Assembly (NCBI GenBank): GCA_947455145.1
Contig: CANGME010000001.1
Coordinates: 186,001-250,000 of the forward strand
Source of the DNA: Comamonadaceae bacterium
GTDB taxonomy: Bacteria; Pseudomonadota; Gammaproteobacteria; Burkholderiales; Burkholderiaceae_C
Length of the DNA stretch: 64,000 nucleotides
Direction: 5' to 3'
The translations under genes were made by a program, and so were the position numbers. The notes beneath the pieces are model-generated. The model ran no database searches. It was not told where the DNA came from and saw nothing but the letters and a program-made list of their open reading frames with translations. Below, piece by piece: positions 54,449 through 62,946 of this stretch (its first letter is position 1; each line of letters starts with the position of its first letter).

Positions 54449-55759
54449 ATGAAAGTCGCCATCATCGGCGCGGGCTGGGCCGGCATGGCGGCGGCAGTGG
54501 CGGCCACGCAAAGCGGCCACCAGATCACCGTGTTTGAAGCCAGCCGCTCACTGGGTGGGCGCGCTCGTGCGCTAGAGGCTACCCTGCCCAATGGCACGCG
54601 CGTGACGCTGGACAACGGCCAGCACATCCTGATCGGCGCTTACACCGACACGCTGCGCCTGATGCTTGAGGTGGGCGTGGACTTAGGTCACGCGCTAATG
54701 CGCCTGCCTCTGAGCCTGCGCTTTCCCGACGGCGCAGGCTTGCAATTCCCCCTGCTCCCCGCTCCCCTGCCCGCCTCGCTCGACGCCCTCATCGCCATCC
54801 TGCGCGCACGCGGCTGGACTTGGCGCGACAAGCTGGCCCTGCTGCAACTGGCGAGCCAATGGCAGCGTGGCGGCTTTGTGTGCGACGCATCGTTAACTGT
54901 GGCCGAGCTGTGCGCGCCGCTCACCCCACGCGTGCTGCACGAGTTGATCGAGCCGCTGTGCGTGTCGGCCTTGAACACCCCGGCCCACCAAGCCAGCGCC
55001 ACCGTCTTTTTACGGGTCATGCAAGACGCCCTGTTTGGTGCGCGCGGTGGCTCGCACCTGCTGCTGCCGCGCGTTGATTTGTCGGAGTTGTTCCCCGCAC
55101 CTGCGGCGCGTTGGCTGACTCAACACGGCGGGCAAGTGAGGCTGGGACACCGCGTCAGTGACTTGCGTGCGCAAGGTGCGCAGTGGGTGGTGGACGAAGA
55201 CGTTTTTGATGCCGTTGTGCTCGCCGCTTCATCCTCTAATGTGACTAGAGCTCTTTCAGAATGCGCGCAAGCAGCTCCTGAATCTATAGCAAGTCAAATG
55301 CGCACATGGGCCAACATCACCCAACGACTGCACTTTGAAGCCATCACCACCGTCTATACCTGGGCCCCCCATGCCTCGCTGGCCGCGCCTGTGCTGGCAC
55401 TGCGCAGTGACGATCAAAACCCAGCGCAATTCGTCTTCGACCGAGGCCAGCTCGGCGGGCCTGCGGGCCTGCTGGCCTGGGTGGTGAGCGCGAGCACGGG
55501 CGAGCGCGAGGACCTGCAAGCGCAGGTGCTGCAACAAGCCCACAGCCAACTGGGGCTGGCGTTGCAAGCGGTGCAAACTGTGGTTGAAAAACGCGCCACC
55601 TTTGCCTGCACGCCAGGGCTAGAACGCCCCCCCATGCGCATCGCCCCCGGCTTGCTGGCCTGCGGCGACTATGTAGCAGGCCCCTACCCGGCTACGCTGG
55701 AAGGCGCGGTGCGCAGCGGGTTGGCAGCTGCACTCCGGGTGAATGCATCAACGCGCTGA
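54449..55759 (+). CDS. hpnE: Hydroxysqualene dehydroxylase HpnE
   Basis: FAD-dependent amine-oxidase-fold enzyme that reduces hydroxysqualene to squalene; 436 residues. N-terminal VAIIGAGWAGMAAAVAAT with ITVFEAS, then GGRARALEAT and DNGQHILIGAY are typical of HpnE and phytoene-desaturase relatives; C-terminal LLACGDYVAGPYPATLEGAV is the second FAD segment. With HpnC and HpnD it completes squalene synthesis. No squalene-hopene cyclase (shc) gene lies in this window. Confidence 0.95.
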   Translation: MKVAIIGAGWAGMAAAVAATQSGHQITVFEASRSLGGRARALEATLPNGTRVTLDNGQHILIGAYTDTLRLMLEVGVDLGHALMRLPLSLRFPDGAGLQFPLLPAPLPASLDALIAILRARGWTWRDKLALLQLASQWQRGGFVCDASLTVAELCAPLTPRVLHELIEPLCVSALNTPAHQASATVFLRVMQDALFGARGGSHLLLPRVDLSELFPAPAARWLTQHGGQVRLGHRVSDLRAQGAQWVVDEDVFDAVVLAASSSNVTRALSECAQAAPESIASQMRTWANITQRLHFEAITTVYTWAPHASLAAPVLALRSDDQNPAQFVFDRGQLGGPAGLLAWVVSASTGEREDLQAQVLQQAHSQLGLALQAVQTVVEKRATFACTPGLERPPMRIAPGLLACGDYVAGPYPATLEGAVRSGLAAALRVNASTR

Positions 55760-55785
55760 AATTCGTTTGAGCTAGTCCAATGACA

Positions 55786-55816
55786 AGAGCCCTGCAACAC
55801 AAGGTCACAGGGCTCT
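55786..55816. repeat. Hairpin after hpnE
   Basis: AGAGCCCTG (55786-55794) and CAGGGCTCT (55808-55816) pair perfectly with a 13-base loop. On the plus strand an A-run follows, not a T-run, so it is not a canonical terminator for hpnE, though it lies between that gene and the convergent gene ending at 55886. Confidence 0.5.
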
Positions 55817-55885
55817 AAAAAACGGCAGTTTCTCGCCTAAAAACGGCTGTTCGACTACATAGGCGAAAAGCGCGGCATTGGCAAA

Positions 55886-56203
55886 TCAATTACCCCAGTT
55901 GGAATGCTTTTCGCAAATGGCGTTGGTGGCAGCACCTTTAGGGGTTTCTGAAAATTTTGCCAAACCACCTTTGAAGTCATCTGGCGTTTCGTTCCACATG
56001 CAGGTGCAAAAAGCTTGGGCTTTATTTTGGCCTCTGACGGGGCTGGGTGCATCCCCACCCTCATACGTTTTATTGGCGTACACAACACATGATGCGTACT
56101 GCCGGTCACCAGCAGGGGGAGCGTTGTAGTCATCAGCAGCCATGGCTTGGTGAGCGAAAGACAAGACAACTGAGGAGAGCACGATAGCAAGTAATTTATT
56201 CAC
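55886..56203 (-). CDS. Small exported Cys-containing protein of unknown function
   Basis: 105 residues with a clear signal peptide (MNKLLAIVLSSVVLSFAHQA, cleavage near AMA). The mature part has four cysteines, in YASCVVY, FCTCMWN and NAICEKH, probably forming disulfides in the periplasm. I do not recognise the family. A short AT-rich stretch precedes its ATG, where AGGGAATTC could act as ribosome binding site. Neighbours give no functional hint. Confidence 0.75.
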   Translation of the reverse strand: MNKLLAIVLSSVVLSFAHQAMAADDYNAPPAGDRQYASCVVYANKTYEGGDAPSPVRGQNKAQAFCTCMWNETPDDFKGGLAKFSETPKGAATNAICEKHSNWGN

Positions 56204-56285
56204 GATGAATTCCCTTTGAGGTGTTTATAAACCGCAGAAATTCTAACCATCCAAACTATCCCATACGCACCACTCCGCATGTAAA

Positions 56286-56987
56286 TTATCGTAAACCTTT
56301 CAATAGCTCACACAGCTGCGCCATGTCCGCCACATGGGCATGGGGTTGTTCCTCATGCGTCCACACGCGATCATCCCGGTTCACCCACACGGTTTGCATG
56401 CCCGCCCCCAAGCCACCCAGCACGTCCAGCGCGGCGTCATCCCCCACGTGCAGCACCTCGTGCGGCGCAACGCCTGCCAGATCAGCCGCCGCGTGAAAGA
56501 TGCGCGCATCGGGCTTGCCCACGCCGAAATCTTGCGCGCTCAAACCGGCCTTGAAAAACTCGCCGATACCGACTTGGTGCACATCGGCATTGCCGTTGGA
56601 CAGGGCCACCACGGGGAAGCGCGCAGACAACCAAGCTAATGCAGGCTTTGCATCGGCAAAAAAATCCACCCGCATGCGCTGGGCGATGAAGACGGCGTAG
56701 GCAGGCTCGGCCAGCGTGGCGTTTTCCCCCATGCGCTGCAAGGCCAGTCGAATCACCTCGCGCCGCAGCGTGCCCAGATCGTGGCCAATATCGGGACGGC
56801 TGCGCACCACTTCCTGGCGCAGAGCCAAGCGTTGCTCGGCATTGGCAAACACAAGCGCGGCTTTGGGTGCTCGCGGCGTGAGCCAAGCACTCAAGGCTGC
56901 TTCAGCCCGCTCGATGGTAGGCCAAATGGGCCACAGCGTGTCGTCCAGGTCAAGGGTGATGGCTTTAATTTTTGTGAGGTTCAGCAT
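56286..56987 (-). CDS. HAD-superfamily hydrolase
   Basis: Phosphatase-type enzyme of 233 residues. Motif I TLDLDDTLWP with the nucleophile Asp and general acid Asp, motif II VALSNGN, motif III Lys in GVGKPDARIF and motif IV HVGDDAALD. The helical cap lies between motifs I and II. The start at 56985-56987 gives MLNLTKIKAI; a longer version would run into the hemH start region. Substrate unknown; such genes often sit beside hemH in Burkholderiales. Confidence 0.88.
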   Translation of the reverse strand: MLNLTKIKAITLDLDDTLWPIWPTIERAEAALSAWLTPRAPKAALVFANAEQRLALRQEVVRSRPDIGHDLGTLRREVIRLALQRMGENATLAEPAYAVFIAQRMRVDFFADAKPALAWLSARFPVVALSNGNADVHQVGIGEFFKAGLSAQDFGVGKPDARIFHAAADLAGVAPHEVLHVGDDAALDVLGGLGAGMQTVWVNRDDRVWTHEEQPHAHVADMAQLCELLKGLR

Positions 56988-57006
56988 AGGTGCGAGAGAA
57001 TAGCGC

Positions 57007-58098
57007 ATGCCCTTCAAACCCGAACCCCCCTTCAATCACGGCCAAGTGCCCGTCACTGCCATTCTCTTATGCAACCTGGGCACGCCCGATGCACCCACGC
57101 CTGCTGCGTTGAGGCGCTACCTGGGCGAGTTCCTGAGCGACCACCGGGTGGTGGAAATCCCCAAAGTGTTGTGGTGGTTGATCTTGCACGGCATCATCTT
57201 GCGCTTGCGCCCGGCCAAGTCGGCCGCCAAGTACGCCAGCATTTGGACGGCGGAGGGCTCGCCGCTCAAGGTCTGGACCGAAAAACAATCCAAGCTGCTG
57301 CAAGGCTGGCTGGCCCAGCGCGGCCACAACGTGCAGGTGCGCTATGCCATGCGTTACGGCAGCACGTCCATCCCTGAGCAACTGGACGCACTCAAGGCCG
57401 CCGGTGCCACCCGCGTGCTGGTGCTGCCCGCGTACCCACAGTACTCGGGCACCACTACCGCCAGCATCTCGGACGCCATGGGCCAGTGGGCCGCACAAGT
57501 GCGCAACCTGCCCGAGCTGCGCTTCGTCAACCGCTACCACGACGACCCTGGCTACATCAGCGCGCTGGCCCAACGCATAACCGCCAGTTGGCGCGCCAAC
57601 GGCAAGCCCGATCAGCTGGTGATGAGCTTTCATGGTGTTCCCGAGCGCACCCTGCATCTGGGTGACCCCTACCACTGCGAGTGCCTGAAGACCGCGCGCC
57701 TGCTGGCCACGCAACTCGACCTGTCCAAAGACCAATACAAAGTCACTTTCCAGTCCCGCTTCGGCAAAGCCAAGTGGTTGCAGCCCTATACGGAGCCGAC
57801 CTTGATTGCGCTGGGTAAGGCGGGTGTCAAACGCGTCGATGTGGTGTGCCCCGGCTTCACCAGTGATTGCCTAGAAACGCTGGAAGAAATCAACCAGGAA
57901 GCGCGCCACGCTTTTATGGTGGCGGGCGGCAAAGAGTTCAACTACATTCCCTGCCTGAACGACAGCCCGGAGTGGATCACCGCGCTGTGCGACATCTCAC
58001 TGCAACACCTGTCCGGTTGGCCCACACAAGCCGCGCCTGATGCGCCAGCCTTGGCGGCTTCGCGCGATGCAGCGTTGGCGCTGGGGGCCAAGCGGTGA
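57007..58098 (+). CDS. hemH: Ferrochelatase
   Basis: Inserts ferrous iron into protoporphyrin IX, last step of heme synthesis; 363 residues, typical for betaproteobacteria. N-terminal [12 protein letters not shown], the catalytic His in [20 protein letters not shown], and [17 protein letters not shown] with [16 protein letters not shown] are all present. The stop overlaps the next gene (GTGA), so the PhyH-type gene is coupled to it. Confidence 0.97.
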   Translation: MPFKPEPPFNHGQVPVTAILLCNLGTPDAPTPAALRRYLGEFLSDHRVVEIPKVLWWLILHGIILRLRPAKSAAKYASIWTAEGSPLKVWTEKQSKLLQGWLAQRGHNVQVRYAMRYGSTSIPEQLDALKAAGATRVLVLPAYPQYSGTTTASISDAMGQWAAQVRNLPELRFVNRYHDDPGYISALAQRITASWRANGKPDQLVMSFHGVPERTLHLGDPYHCECLKTARLLATQLDLSKDQYKVTFQSRFGKAKWLQPYTEPTLIALGKAGVKRVDVVCPGFTSDCLETLEEINQEARHAFMVAGGKEFNYIPCLNDSPEWITALCDISLQHLSGWPTQAAPDAPALAASRDAALALGAKR

Positions 58099-58913
58099 CA
58101 ACCCTGTCCGCCTTTGAGGTCGAACATTACCGGCAAGAAGGCTGGGTCGTGCCCCACTACCGCTTGCCCGAAGCGCAAGTGAAAACGATGGTGGAGGCGC
58201 TGAATGAACTCCTGCACCGCAACCCCGGCGTGCGTCCCGAGAAACTGGTCTCCGCGCACATCGAGCGCGCTGGTGGCGCAGACAACGGTGAAGGTGTTCG
58301 TGGTGTTGCCGACTTTCTGGCCCTCGCGCAAAACCCGGACCTCGTCGATCTGGTCAGCAGCATCATCGGCAATGATGTGATTCTGTGGGGCGCACACGTG
58401 TTTTGCAAGCCCGCAGGCGATGGCTTTGAAACGCCGTGGCATCAAGACGGCCACTACTGGCCGATTCGCCCGCTGGCCACGTGCACGGTGTGGGTGGCGC
58501 TGGAAGAGTCAATCGTTGAGAACGGTTGTCTGCGCGTGATTCCTAAATCCCACATAGGCAAAAAACTGCATGAACATTTGCATGAAGACCGACAAGATTT
58601 GACCTTGCAACAGCGCATGGTGGCGGGCACGTTTGATGAGGCCAGCGCGATTGACATTGAACTGCAACCTGGCCAGATGTCCCTGCACGATGTGTACATG
58701 ATCCACGGCGCGAATGCCAACACCTCTGCCAAACGCAGGACGGGCATTGCACTTCGGTACATGCCTGGGTCGTCTCACTTTGATCGCGCGTTAAAACCCG
58801 TAGACGGCAAGACAGGGGTTGCGGTTAACTTTGCGCATCGGCCGTTGTGGCTTTTGCGGGGGGAAGATCGGACTGGGTTGAATGATTTTCGCGTCGGACA
58901 TTCGTCGTCTTGA
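58095..58913 (+). CDS. Phytanoyl-CoA dioxygenase (PhyH)-family protein, GTG start
   Basis: Fe(II)/2-oxoglutarate oxygenase fold, 272 residues. The iron-binding HxD is His116-Gln-Asp118 ([10 protein letters not shown]) and the distal His is His204 (MIHGANAN); Arg215/216 ([11 protein letters not shown]) should bind 2-oxoglutarate. The start is GTG at 58095-58097, overlapping the hemH stop by 4 bases. Family members hydroxylate fatty acyl-CoAs and many small molecules. Substrate unknown; the Rieske/GS-like genes begin 187 bases on. Confidence 0.9.
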   Translation: MTTLSAFEVEHYRQEGWVVPHYRLPEAQVKTMVEALNELLHRNPGVRPEKLVSAHIERAGGADNGEGVRGVADFLALAQNPDLVDLVSSIIGNDVILWGAHVFCKPAGDGFETPWHQDGHYWPIRPLATCTVWVALEESIVENGCLRVIPKSHIGKKLHEHLHEDRQDLTLQQRMVAGTFDEASAIDIELQPGQMSLHDVYMIHGANANTSAKRRTGIALRYMPGSSHFDRALKPVDGKTGVAVNFAHRPLWLLRGEDRTGLNDFRVGHSSS

Positions 58914-59100
58914 ACTTCCTACCCATGATGACAAGCAATCTCTCGTTCATCCTGGTTCCAGCGGCTGCTTCGCGGGATCAGGCCGGCGGCGCAAAACCAG
59001 CCGGGGCGTACAAAACCAAGAACCAAATTCCTCGCAATAGACCTAAAGTTCATCAGGACGTGATTTTCGAACCACTCAATAACCAACGCAGATTCAACCC
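58914..59100. other. Intergenic gap before the Rieske gene
   Basis: 187 bases without a credible gene or hairpin. It separates hemH-phyH from the Rieske/GS-like pair and probably holds the pair's promoter; no clear -35/-10 pair was picked out. Confidence 0.4.
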
Positions 59101-60423
59101 ATGGACCAAGCACGCAACACCCGACTCACGCAAGTAGGCCCAGGCACGCCGGGCGGCGCGGTGATGCGCCAGTTTTGGCAACCCATCGCCTTGGTCGAGG
59201 AGTTTGACCCCGCAGTCAACCCCGCCATGCACCTTCGCCCGCTCAAGGCCGTGCGCGCACTGGGACAAGACTTCGTTTTGTTCAAAGACATCCAACAAGG
59301 CGCTGATGCCTACGCGCTGCTAGATCGCCACTGCGCTCACCGTGGCGCAGATTTGGCGTTTGCACGCTTCGAGACCGACGGCGATCAAGTAGGGGTGCGC
59401 TGCCCTTTTCACGGTTGGAAATACGCCGGCGATGGGACTTGCCTAGAAACGCCAGCAGAACCCACAGGTTCCACCCTGTGCCAACGCGTGCGCCAAGGCA
59501 GCTACCCCACCGCCGTGCATGCAGGCGTGGTGTTTGCCTGGCTGGGCAGCGCGAACAGCACGCCGCCGCTCTTCCCCAAGCTCGATTGCTACCAGGCCGC
59601 CGCCAGCCACAGCTTCGCGTTCAAAGGTCTGTGGCAATGCAATTGGTTGCAAGCGTTTGAGGTGGGCATTGACCCGGCGCATCCTTCTTTTTTACACCGC
59701 TTTTTGCATGATGTGAATTTAGACGACACCGGCAGCAACGCCGCAGGCAAACAGTTCAGAAGCGCGGCGGCGGGCCAGGTGGCGGGTGAGCGTTGGCCCA
59801 TGTCACGCGTGATGCGCGAGCTGTGCCAGCCTGAGATTCAAGTCGCACCCAAAGACTACGGCATGCAGCTCACCGCACTGCGGGCTTTGAACCCAGCGAG
59901 CGAGCAAGCCAAAGTGACGCACACCCGCATCACCCATGCCGTGTTTCCGCACACCTTCATCATCCCGCTGTCAGAGACCTTGTCCATCACTCAAATGCAC
60001 CTGCCGGTTGACGACACGCACACCTATTGGTACTCGGTCTTCACCAGCACGGGCGAGCCCATTGACCACGCCGCCATGCGCGAACAGCGGGTGCGCCACA
60101 CGCATTTGCCGGACTACGCGCCGAAGTCAGGTCAGCACAACCAGTGGGGCTTTAACGCCGAAGAGCAGCGAAGCCGCACCTACCTGGGCATGGGCGAAGA
60201 CGACATCAATGTGCACGACCAGTGGGCGGTGGAAGGCATGGGCGCGATACAAGACCGCACGGCAGAGCACTTGGGCGCTAGCGACATCGCCATCGCGCAC
60301 TACCGCCGCTGGTTGCTCAGCGCCATGAGCTTGCTAGAAGCCCAGCCCAGCACACCGCTGGCCGAAGTGGCGGCGCAAGGTGCGCTGGCTATAGCACCCA
60401 AGCCCTTTGATGGGTTCAGATGA
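59101..60423 (+). CDS. Rieske-type non-heme iron oxygenase, alpha subunit-like
   Basis: 440 residues. The Rieske [2Fe-2S] site has Cys78-x-His80 (RHCAHRGA) and Cys101-x2-His104 (RCPFHGWKY). The catalytic mononuclear iron site is in FEVGIDPAHPSFLHRFLHD (Asp-x2-His-x4-His). The C-terminal half is the SRPBCC catalytic domain, closest in pattern to the phthalate 4,5-dioxygenase group, which uses one-component terminal oxygenases with a separate reductase. No reductase or ferredoxin gene is adjacent. Its stop overlaps the start of the GS-like gene (ATGA), so the two are made together. Confidence 0.93.
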   Translation: MDQARNTRLTQVGPGTPGGAVMRQFWQPIALVEEFDPAVNPAMHLRPLKAVRALGQDFVLFKDIQQGADAYALLDRHCAHRGADLAFARFETDGDQVGVRCPFHGWKYAGDGTCLETPAEPTGSTLCQRVRQGSYPTAVHAGVVFAWLGSANSTPPLFPKLDCYQAAASHSFAFKGLWQCNWLQAFEVGIDPAHPSFLHRFLHDVNLDDTGSNAAGKQFRSAAAGQVAGERWPMSRVMRELCQPEIQVAPKDYGMQLTALRALNPASEQAKVTHTRITHAVFPHTFIIPLSETLSITQMHLPVDDTHTYWYSVFTSTGEPIDHAAMREQRVRHTHLPDYAPKSGQHNQWGFNAEEQRSRTYLGMGEDDINVHDQWAVEGMGAIQDRTAEHLGASDIAIAHYRRWLLSAMSLLEAQPSTPLAEVAAQGALAIAPKPFDGFR

Positions 60424-61817
60424 TGTCAGCGAACGCAACTCTGCAGCGCATCGAGGCCAGCGGCATCCACACCGTGCGTGTGGCGTGGTGCGATTTACAT
60501 GGTCAGTTGCGCAGCAAAAGCATCATGGCCAGCGAACTGCAGCAATTCGTCACCCAAGGCCTTGGCATGGTCGGCACCTTGATGCTCAAAGACACGTCCG
60601 ACCACACCGCATTCAAGGTGTTTGAGCCCACACAATTCACACAGTTGGCCGACAGCGCCCGCTTTGCAGGGGCCAGCAATCTGGTCTTGAAGCCTGACTT
60701 CAGCACCGACCCCGCGCCCTTGTATCCACTGCCCTGGTCTCCCGGTTCGGCGTGGCTCTTGGCCCAACCCTCCTTTGCGGATGGCACACCGGCTCCCTTT
60801 GATTCGCGTCGCGTGCTCCAAGTGGCACTGGACGCCCTGCGCACGGACGCAGGCTACGCCATGCGCTGCGGCCTGGAGATTGAATTTCACATCTACAAAA
60901 TCGAGGGTGAGCAGAGCGCAGCGGGCATAGAGTCGGCGCTAGACCCCGAGGCGGCCGTCTGGCCTGGCTTGTCACCGCGTGTGAGCTTGCTGCACCCAGG
61001 CTACCAATTGCTGAGTGACGCGTACACCGACCGCTGCCACGCGCCACTCGACATCGTGCGGCAAACCGCCTTGGGCTTGGGCTTGCCGCTCACCTCACTT
61101 GAAATTGAGTTTGGCCCCAGCCAGTTTGAAGCCGTGTTTGACGTGCAAGACGCGCTCGCCGCCGCAGACCAAATGGTGCGCTTCACCAACGGCGTGCGCC
61201 AAGCGCTACGACGCGCGGGCTACCACGCCACCTTCATGTGTCGGCCACCCTTCCCCCACATCATGAGCAGCGGCTGGCATTTGCACCAATCGCTGGTCGA
61301 TGTGGCGACGGGCGAACCATTACCCCCAAGCGCACCCACCCATCAACACTACCTGGCCGGCTTACTGGCCCATGGCCGAGCCATGAGCGCGCTGGCCGCG
61401 CCCAGCGTGAGCAGCTACGCCCGCTACCAGCCCCATGTGCTGGCCCCGCAAACCGTCTCATGGGGCACAGACAACCGAGCCGCCATGCTGCGGGTACTGA
61501 GCAACCGCATTGAGAACCGCGTGGGTGAGCCGATGGCCAACCCCTATCTCTACATCGCATCGCAAATCTATGCGGGCCTGGACGGCATGGCACGCCAGCT
61601 CGTGCCCTCCATGGCGGGCGACCCGGCTGCCGCACCGCTGCCCACCAGTCTGGCTGAGGCGCTGGATGCACTGTCGGCTGACGAGGCTTACATCGCTGGA
61701 TTTGGCCGTGAGTTTGTACGCTACTACGACCACATCAAACGCTTCGAGATCGCACGGTATGAAGCCGCACAAGACAAGACCGAGTGGATTCGGCGCGAGT
61801 ACTTCAACCGGTTTTAA
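60420..61817 (+). CDS. Glutamine-synthetase-like enzyme (possible gamma-glutamyl amide synthetase)
   Basis: 465 residues. N-terminal beta-grasp part with VAWCDLHGQLRSKSI, then catalytic barrel: GLEIEFH and LEIEFGPSQFE carry metal-binding glutamates, MSSGWHLHQSL replaces the usual GSGMHxHxS, and NRAAMLRVLSNRIENRVGEP with NPYLYIA the phosphate/glutamate side. The Trp for Met and CRPPFPH for the usual KP segment mark a divergent subfamily that may ligate glutamate to an amine, as in aniline or isopropylamine breakdown. Translationally coupled to the Rieske oxygenase gene. Ordinary ammonia assimilation is unlikely. Confidence 0.9.
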   Translation: MMSANATLQRIEASGIHTVRVAWCDLHGQLRSKSIMASELQQFVTQGLGMVGTLMLKDTSDHTAFKVFEPTQFTQLADSARFAGASNLVLKPDFSTDPAPLYPLPWSPGSAWLLAQPSFADGTPAPFDSRRVLQVALDALRTDAGYAMRCGLEIEFHIYKIEGEQSAAGIESALDPEAAVWPGLSPRVSLLHPGYQLLSDAYTDRCHAPLDIVRQTALGLGLPLTSLEIEFGPSQFEAVFDVQDALAAADQMVRFTNGVRQALRRAGYHATFMCRPPFPHIMSSGWHLHQSLVDVATGEPLPPSAPTHQHYLAGLLAHGRAMSALAAPSVSSYARYQPHVLAPQTVSWGTDNRAAMLRVLSNRIENRVGEPMANPYLYIASQIYAGLDGMARQLVPSMAGDPAAAPLPTSLAEALDALSADEAYIAGFGREFVRYYDHIKRFEIARYEAAQDKTEWIRREYFNRF

Positions 61818-61847
61818 ACCGCAAACTCATTGCATTGAATTGCCAAT

Positions 61848-62237
61848 ATGGACAGCCTTCGCATCGACAAATGGCTATGGGCCGCCCGGTTTTACAAAAC
61901 CCGTTCCCTGGCCACAGAAGACATCCACAAAGGGCGGGTTGAAGTCAACGCACAAGCCATCAAACCCGCACGCGAGCTCAAAGTGAGTGACACCGTGGCC
62001 ATGCGCCAAGGCCCGGTCACGCGCACCGTCATCGTGAAGGCATTAAGCGCGCAGCGCGGCCCCGCGCCTGTAGCACAGCAGTTGTACGAAGAAACTGTGG
62101 AAAGCCGCCAAGCCCGAGAGCACGCCGCAGAGCAACGCCGCCTAGGCACCGAGCCCGCCCACAGCCGAGAAGCCGGGCGACCCACCAAGCGGGATCGGCG
62201 GGAGATTGAGAAAGTGCGGAGTGAGCTTGATTTGTGA
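61848..62237 (+). CDS. hslR: Heat-shock RNA-binding protein Hsp15 (S4 domain)
   Basis: 129 residues. N-terminal S4 domain: LRIDKWLWAARFYKTRSLA and GRVEVNAQAIKPARELKVSD. The C-terminal tail is Arg/Glu-rich and basic. Hsp15 binds stalled 50S subunits carrying peptidyl-tRNA. Starts 30 bases after the GS-like stop; link to that pair may be only positional. Confidence 0.93.
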   Translation: MDSLRIDKWLWAARFYKTRSLATEDIHKGRVEVNAQAIKPARELKVSDTVAMRQGPVTRTVIVKALSAQRGPAPVAQQLYEETVESRQAREHAAEQRRLGTEPAHSREAGRPTKRDRREIEKVRSELDL

Positions 62238-62264
62238 TGCGTTCATAAATCAAACCTCTCCTTC

Positions 62265-62290
62265 GTCATCCCCACGAAGGCGGGGAATGA
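62265..62290. repeat. REP-like palindrome
   Basis: The segment reads TCATCCCC then ACGAAGGC then GGGGAATGA, an imperfect hairpin of the REP type (CGTCATTCCCGCG...GCGGGAATCCA class) dispersed in many proteobacterial genomes. Located 28 bases after hslR and about 65 bases before the frameshifted regulator gene. Confidence 0.65.
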
Positions 62291-62355
62291 TTTCTGAAAG
62301 CATCAATAGTTGATTTTTATGCCGCAGTGGATCGCGTTTTGAAAGAGGTTTCGTG

Positions 62356-62710
62356 ATGAATAAAACGTTAGAAATTGGTATCGCAAGTGTCACGGAACAA
62401 CGAGCCCGCTCACTGGCCATCGCCTCAGGCGCGCATGCCCGTATTGCTGGTGAACCCAACATCTGGTTTCCGTCTGACACATCGATGGCGCGCGTGTTGT
62501 CTGACGAAAACATGGCTTTTCTCAAAGCCATTCGTGAACAACATCCCGACTCCATGGATGCATTGGCCCTGGCAGTTGGCAAACAAGCCCCCAACGTCTC
62601 GCGCTCATTGCACAAAATGTGCCGACTACGGTTTGGTCAAACTCAACAAGAATGGCCGCACAGTCACGCCACAGACCACCTTTGACCACCTGTCGGTGGA
62701 TCTCTGCTAG
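62356..62710 (+). pseudogene. wHTH regulator (HVO_A0114/COG4190 type), disrupted by a +1 frameshift
   Basis: Starting at ATG 62356 (AGAGG 7 bases upstream), the frame encodes LEIGIASVTEQRARSLA and MDALALAVGKQAPNVSRSLH, the winged-helix part of a MarR-like DNA-binding family. After ATG at 62617-62619 the frame runs into unrelated residues and stops at 62685. Shifting by one base at T62620 gives ADYGLVKLNKNGRTVTP and on to SVDLC with a stop at 62710, the expected remainder. A single inserted T explains it. It may be a pseudogene, a sequencing error or, less likely, programmed frameshifting. Family members resemble antitoxin-type regulators; no toxin gene is visible. Confidence 0.75.
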
Positions 62711-62777
62711 CTTGCTTGCAAATAATGCCTGCGGCGGCTAGCTCGCCGTGAGACGTTGCATCAAGTTATATAAAACA

Positions 62778-62807
62778 AAAAAGCCCCGGGTTTAATCGGG
62801 GCTTTTT
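62778..62807. terminator. Strong bidirectional terminator
   Basis: AAAAAGCCCCG (62778-62788) and CGGGGCTTTTT (62797-62807) with an 8-base loop. It ends the minus-strand tRNA-Ser transcript (tRNA 3' end at 62812) and would stop plus-strand reading from the disrupted regulator gene too. Confidence 0.9.
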
Positions 62808-62811
62808 ATTT

Positions 62812-62904
62812 TGGCGGAAACGGAGGGATTCGAACCCTCGATGAGGCTCTACACCCCATACTCCCTTAGCAGGGGAGCACCTTCGGCCACTCGGTCACGT
62901 TTCC
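62812..62904 (-). tRNA. tRNA-Ser (anticodon GCU)
   Basis: 93 bases including encoded CCA. Acceptor GGAAACG/CGTTTCC, anticodon loop CTGCTAA on CTCCC/GGGAG, long variable arm, T arm GGGTTCGAATCCC. Downstream of lysC on the same strand, an arrangement seen in Comamonadaceae. Confidence 0.96.
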
Positions 62905-62946
62905 TGAAAAAGTTAACTTGGATTATCTCACGACTTCGGGCCGATT

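Noticed and set aside
58910-59137. 75-codon frame in the gap before the Rieske gene
   Set aside because: No ribosome binding site or family resemblance, and it runs into the Rieske start.
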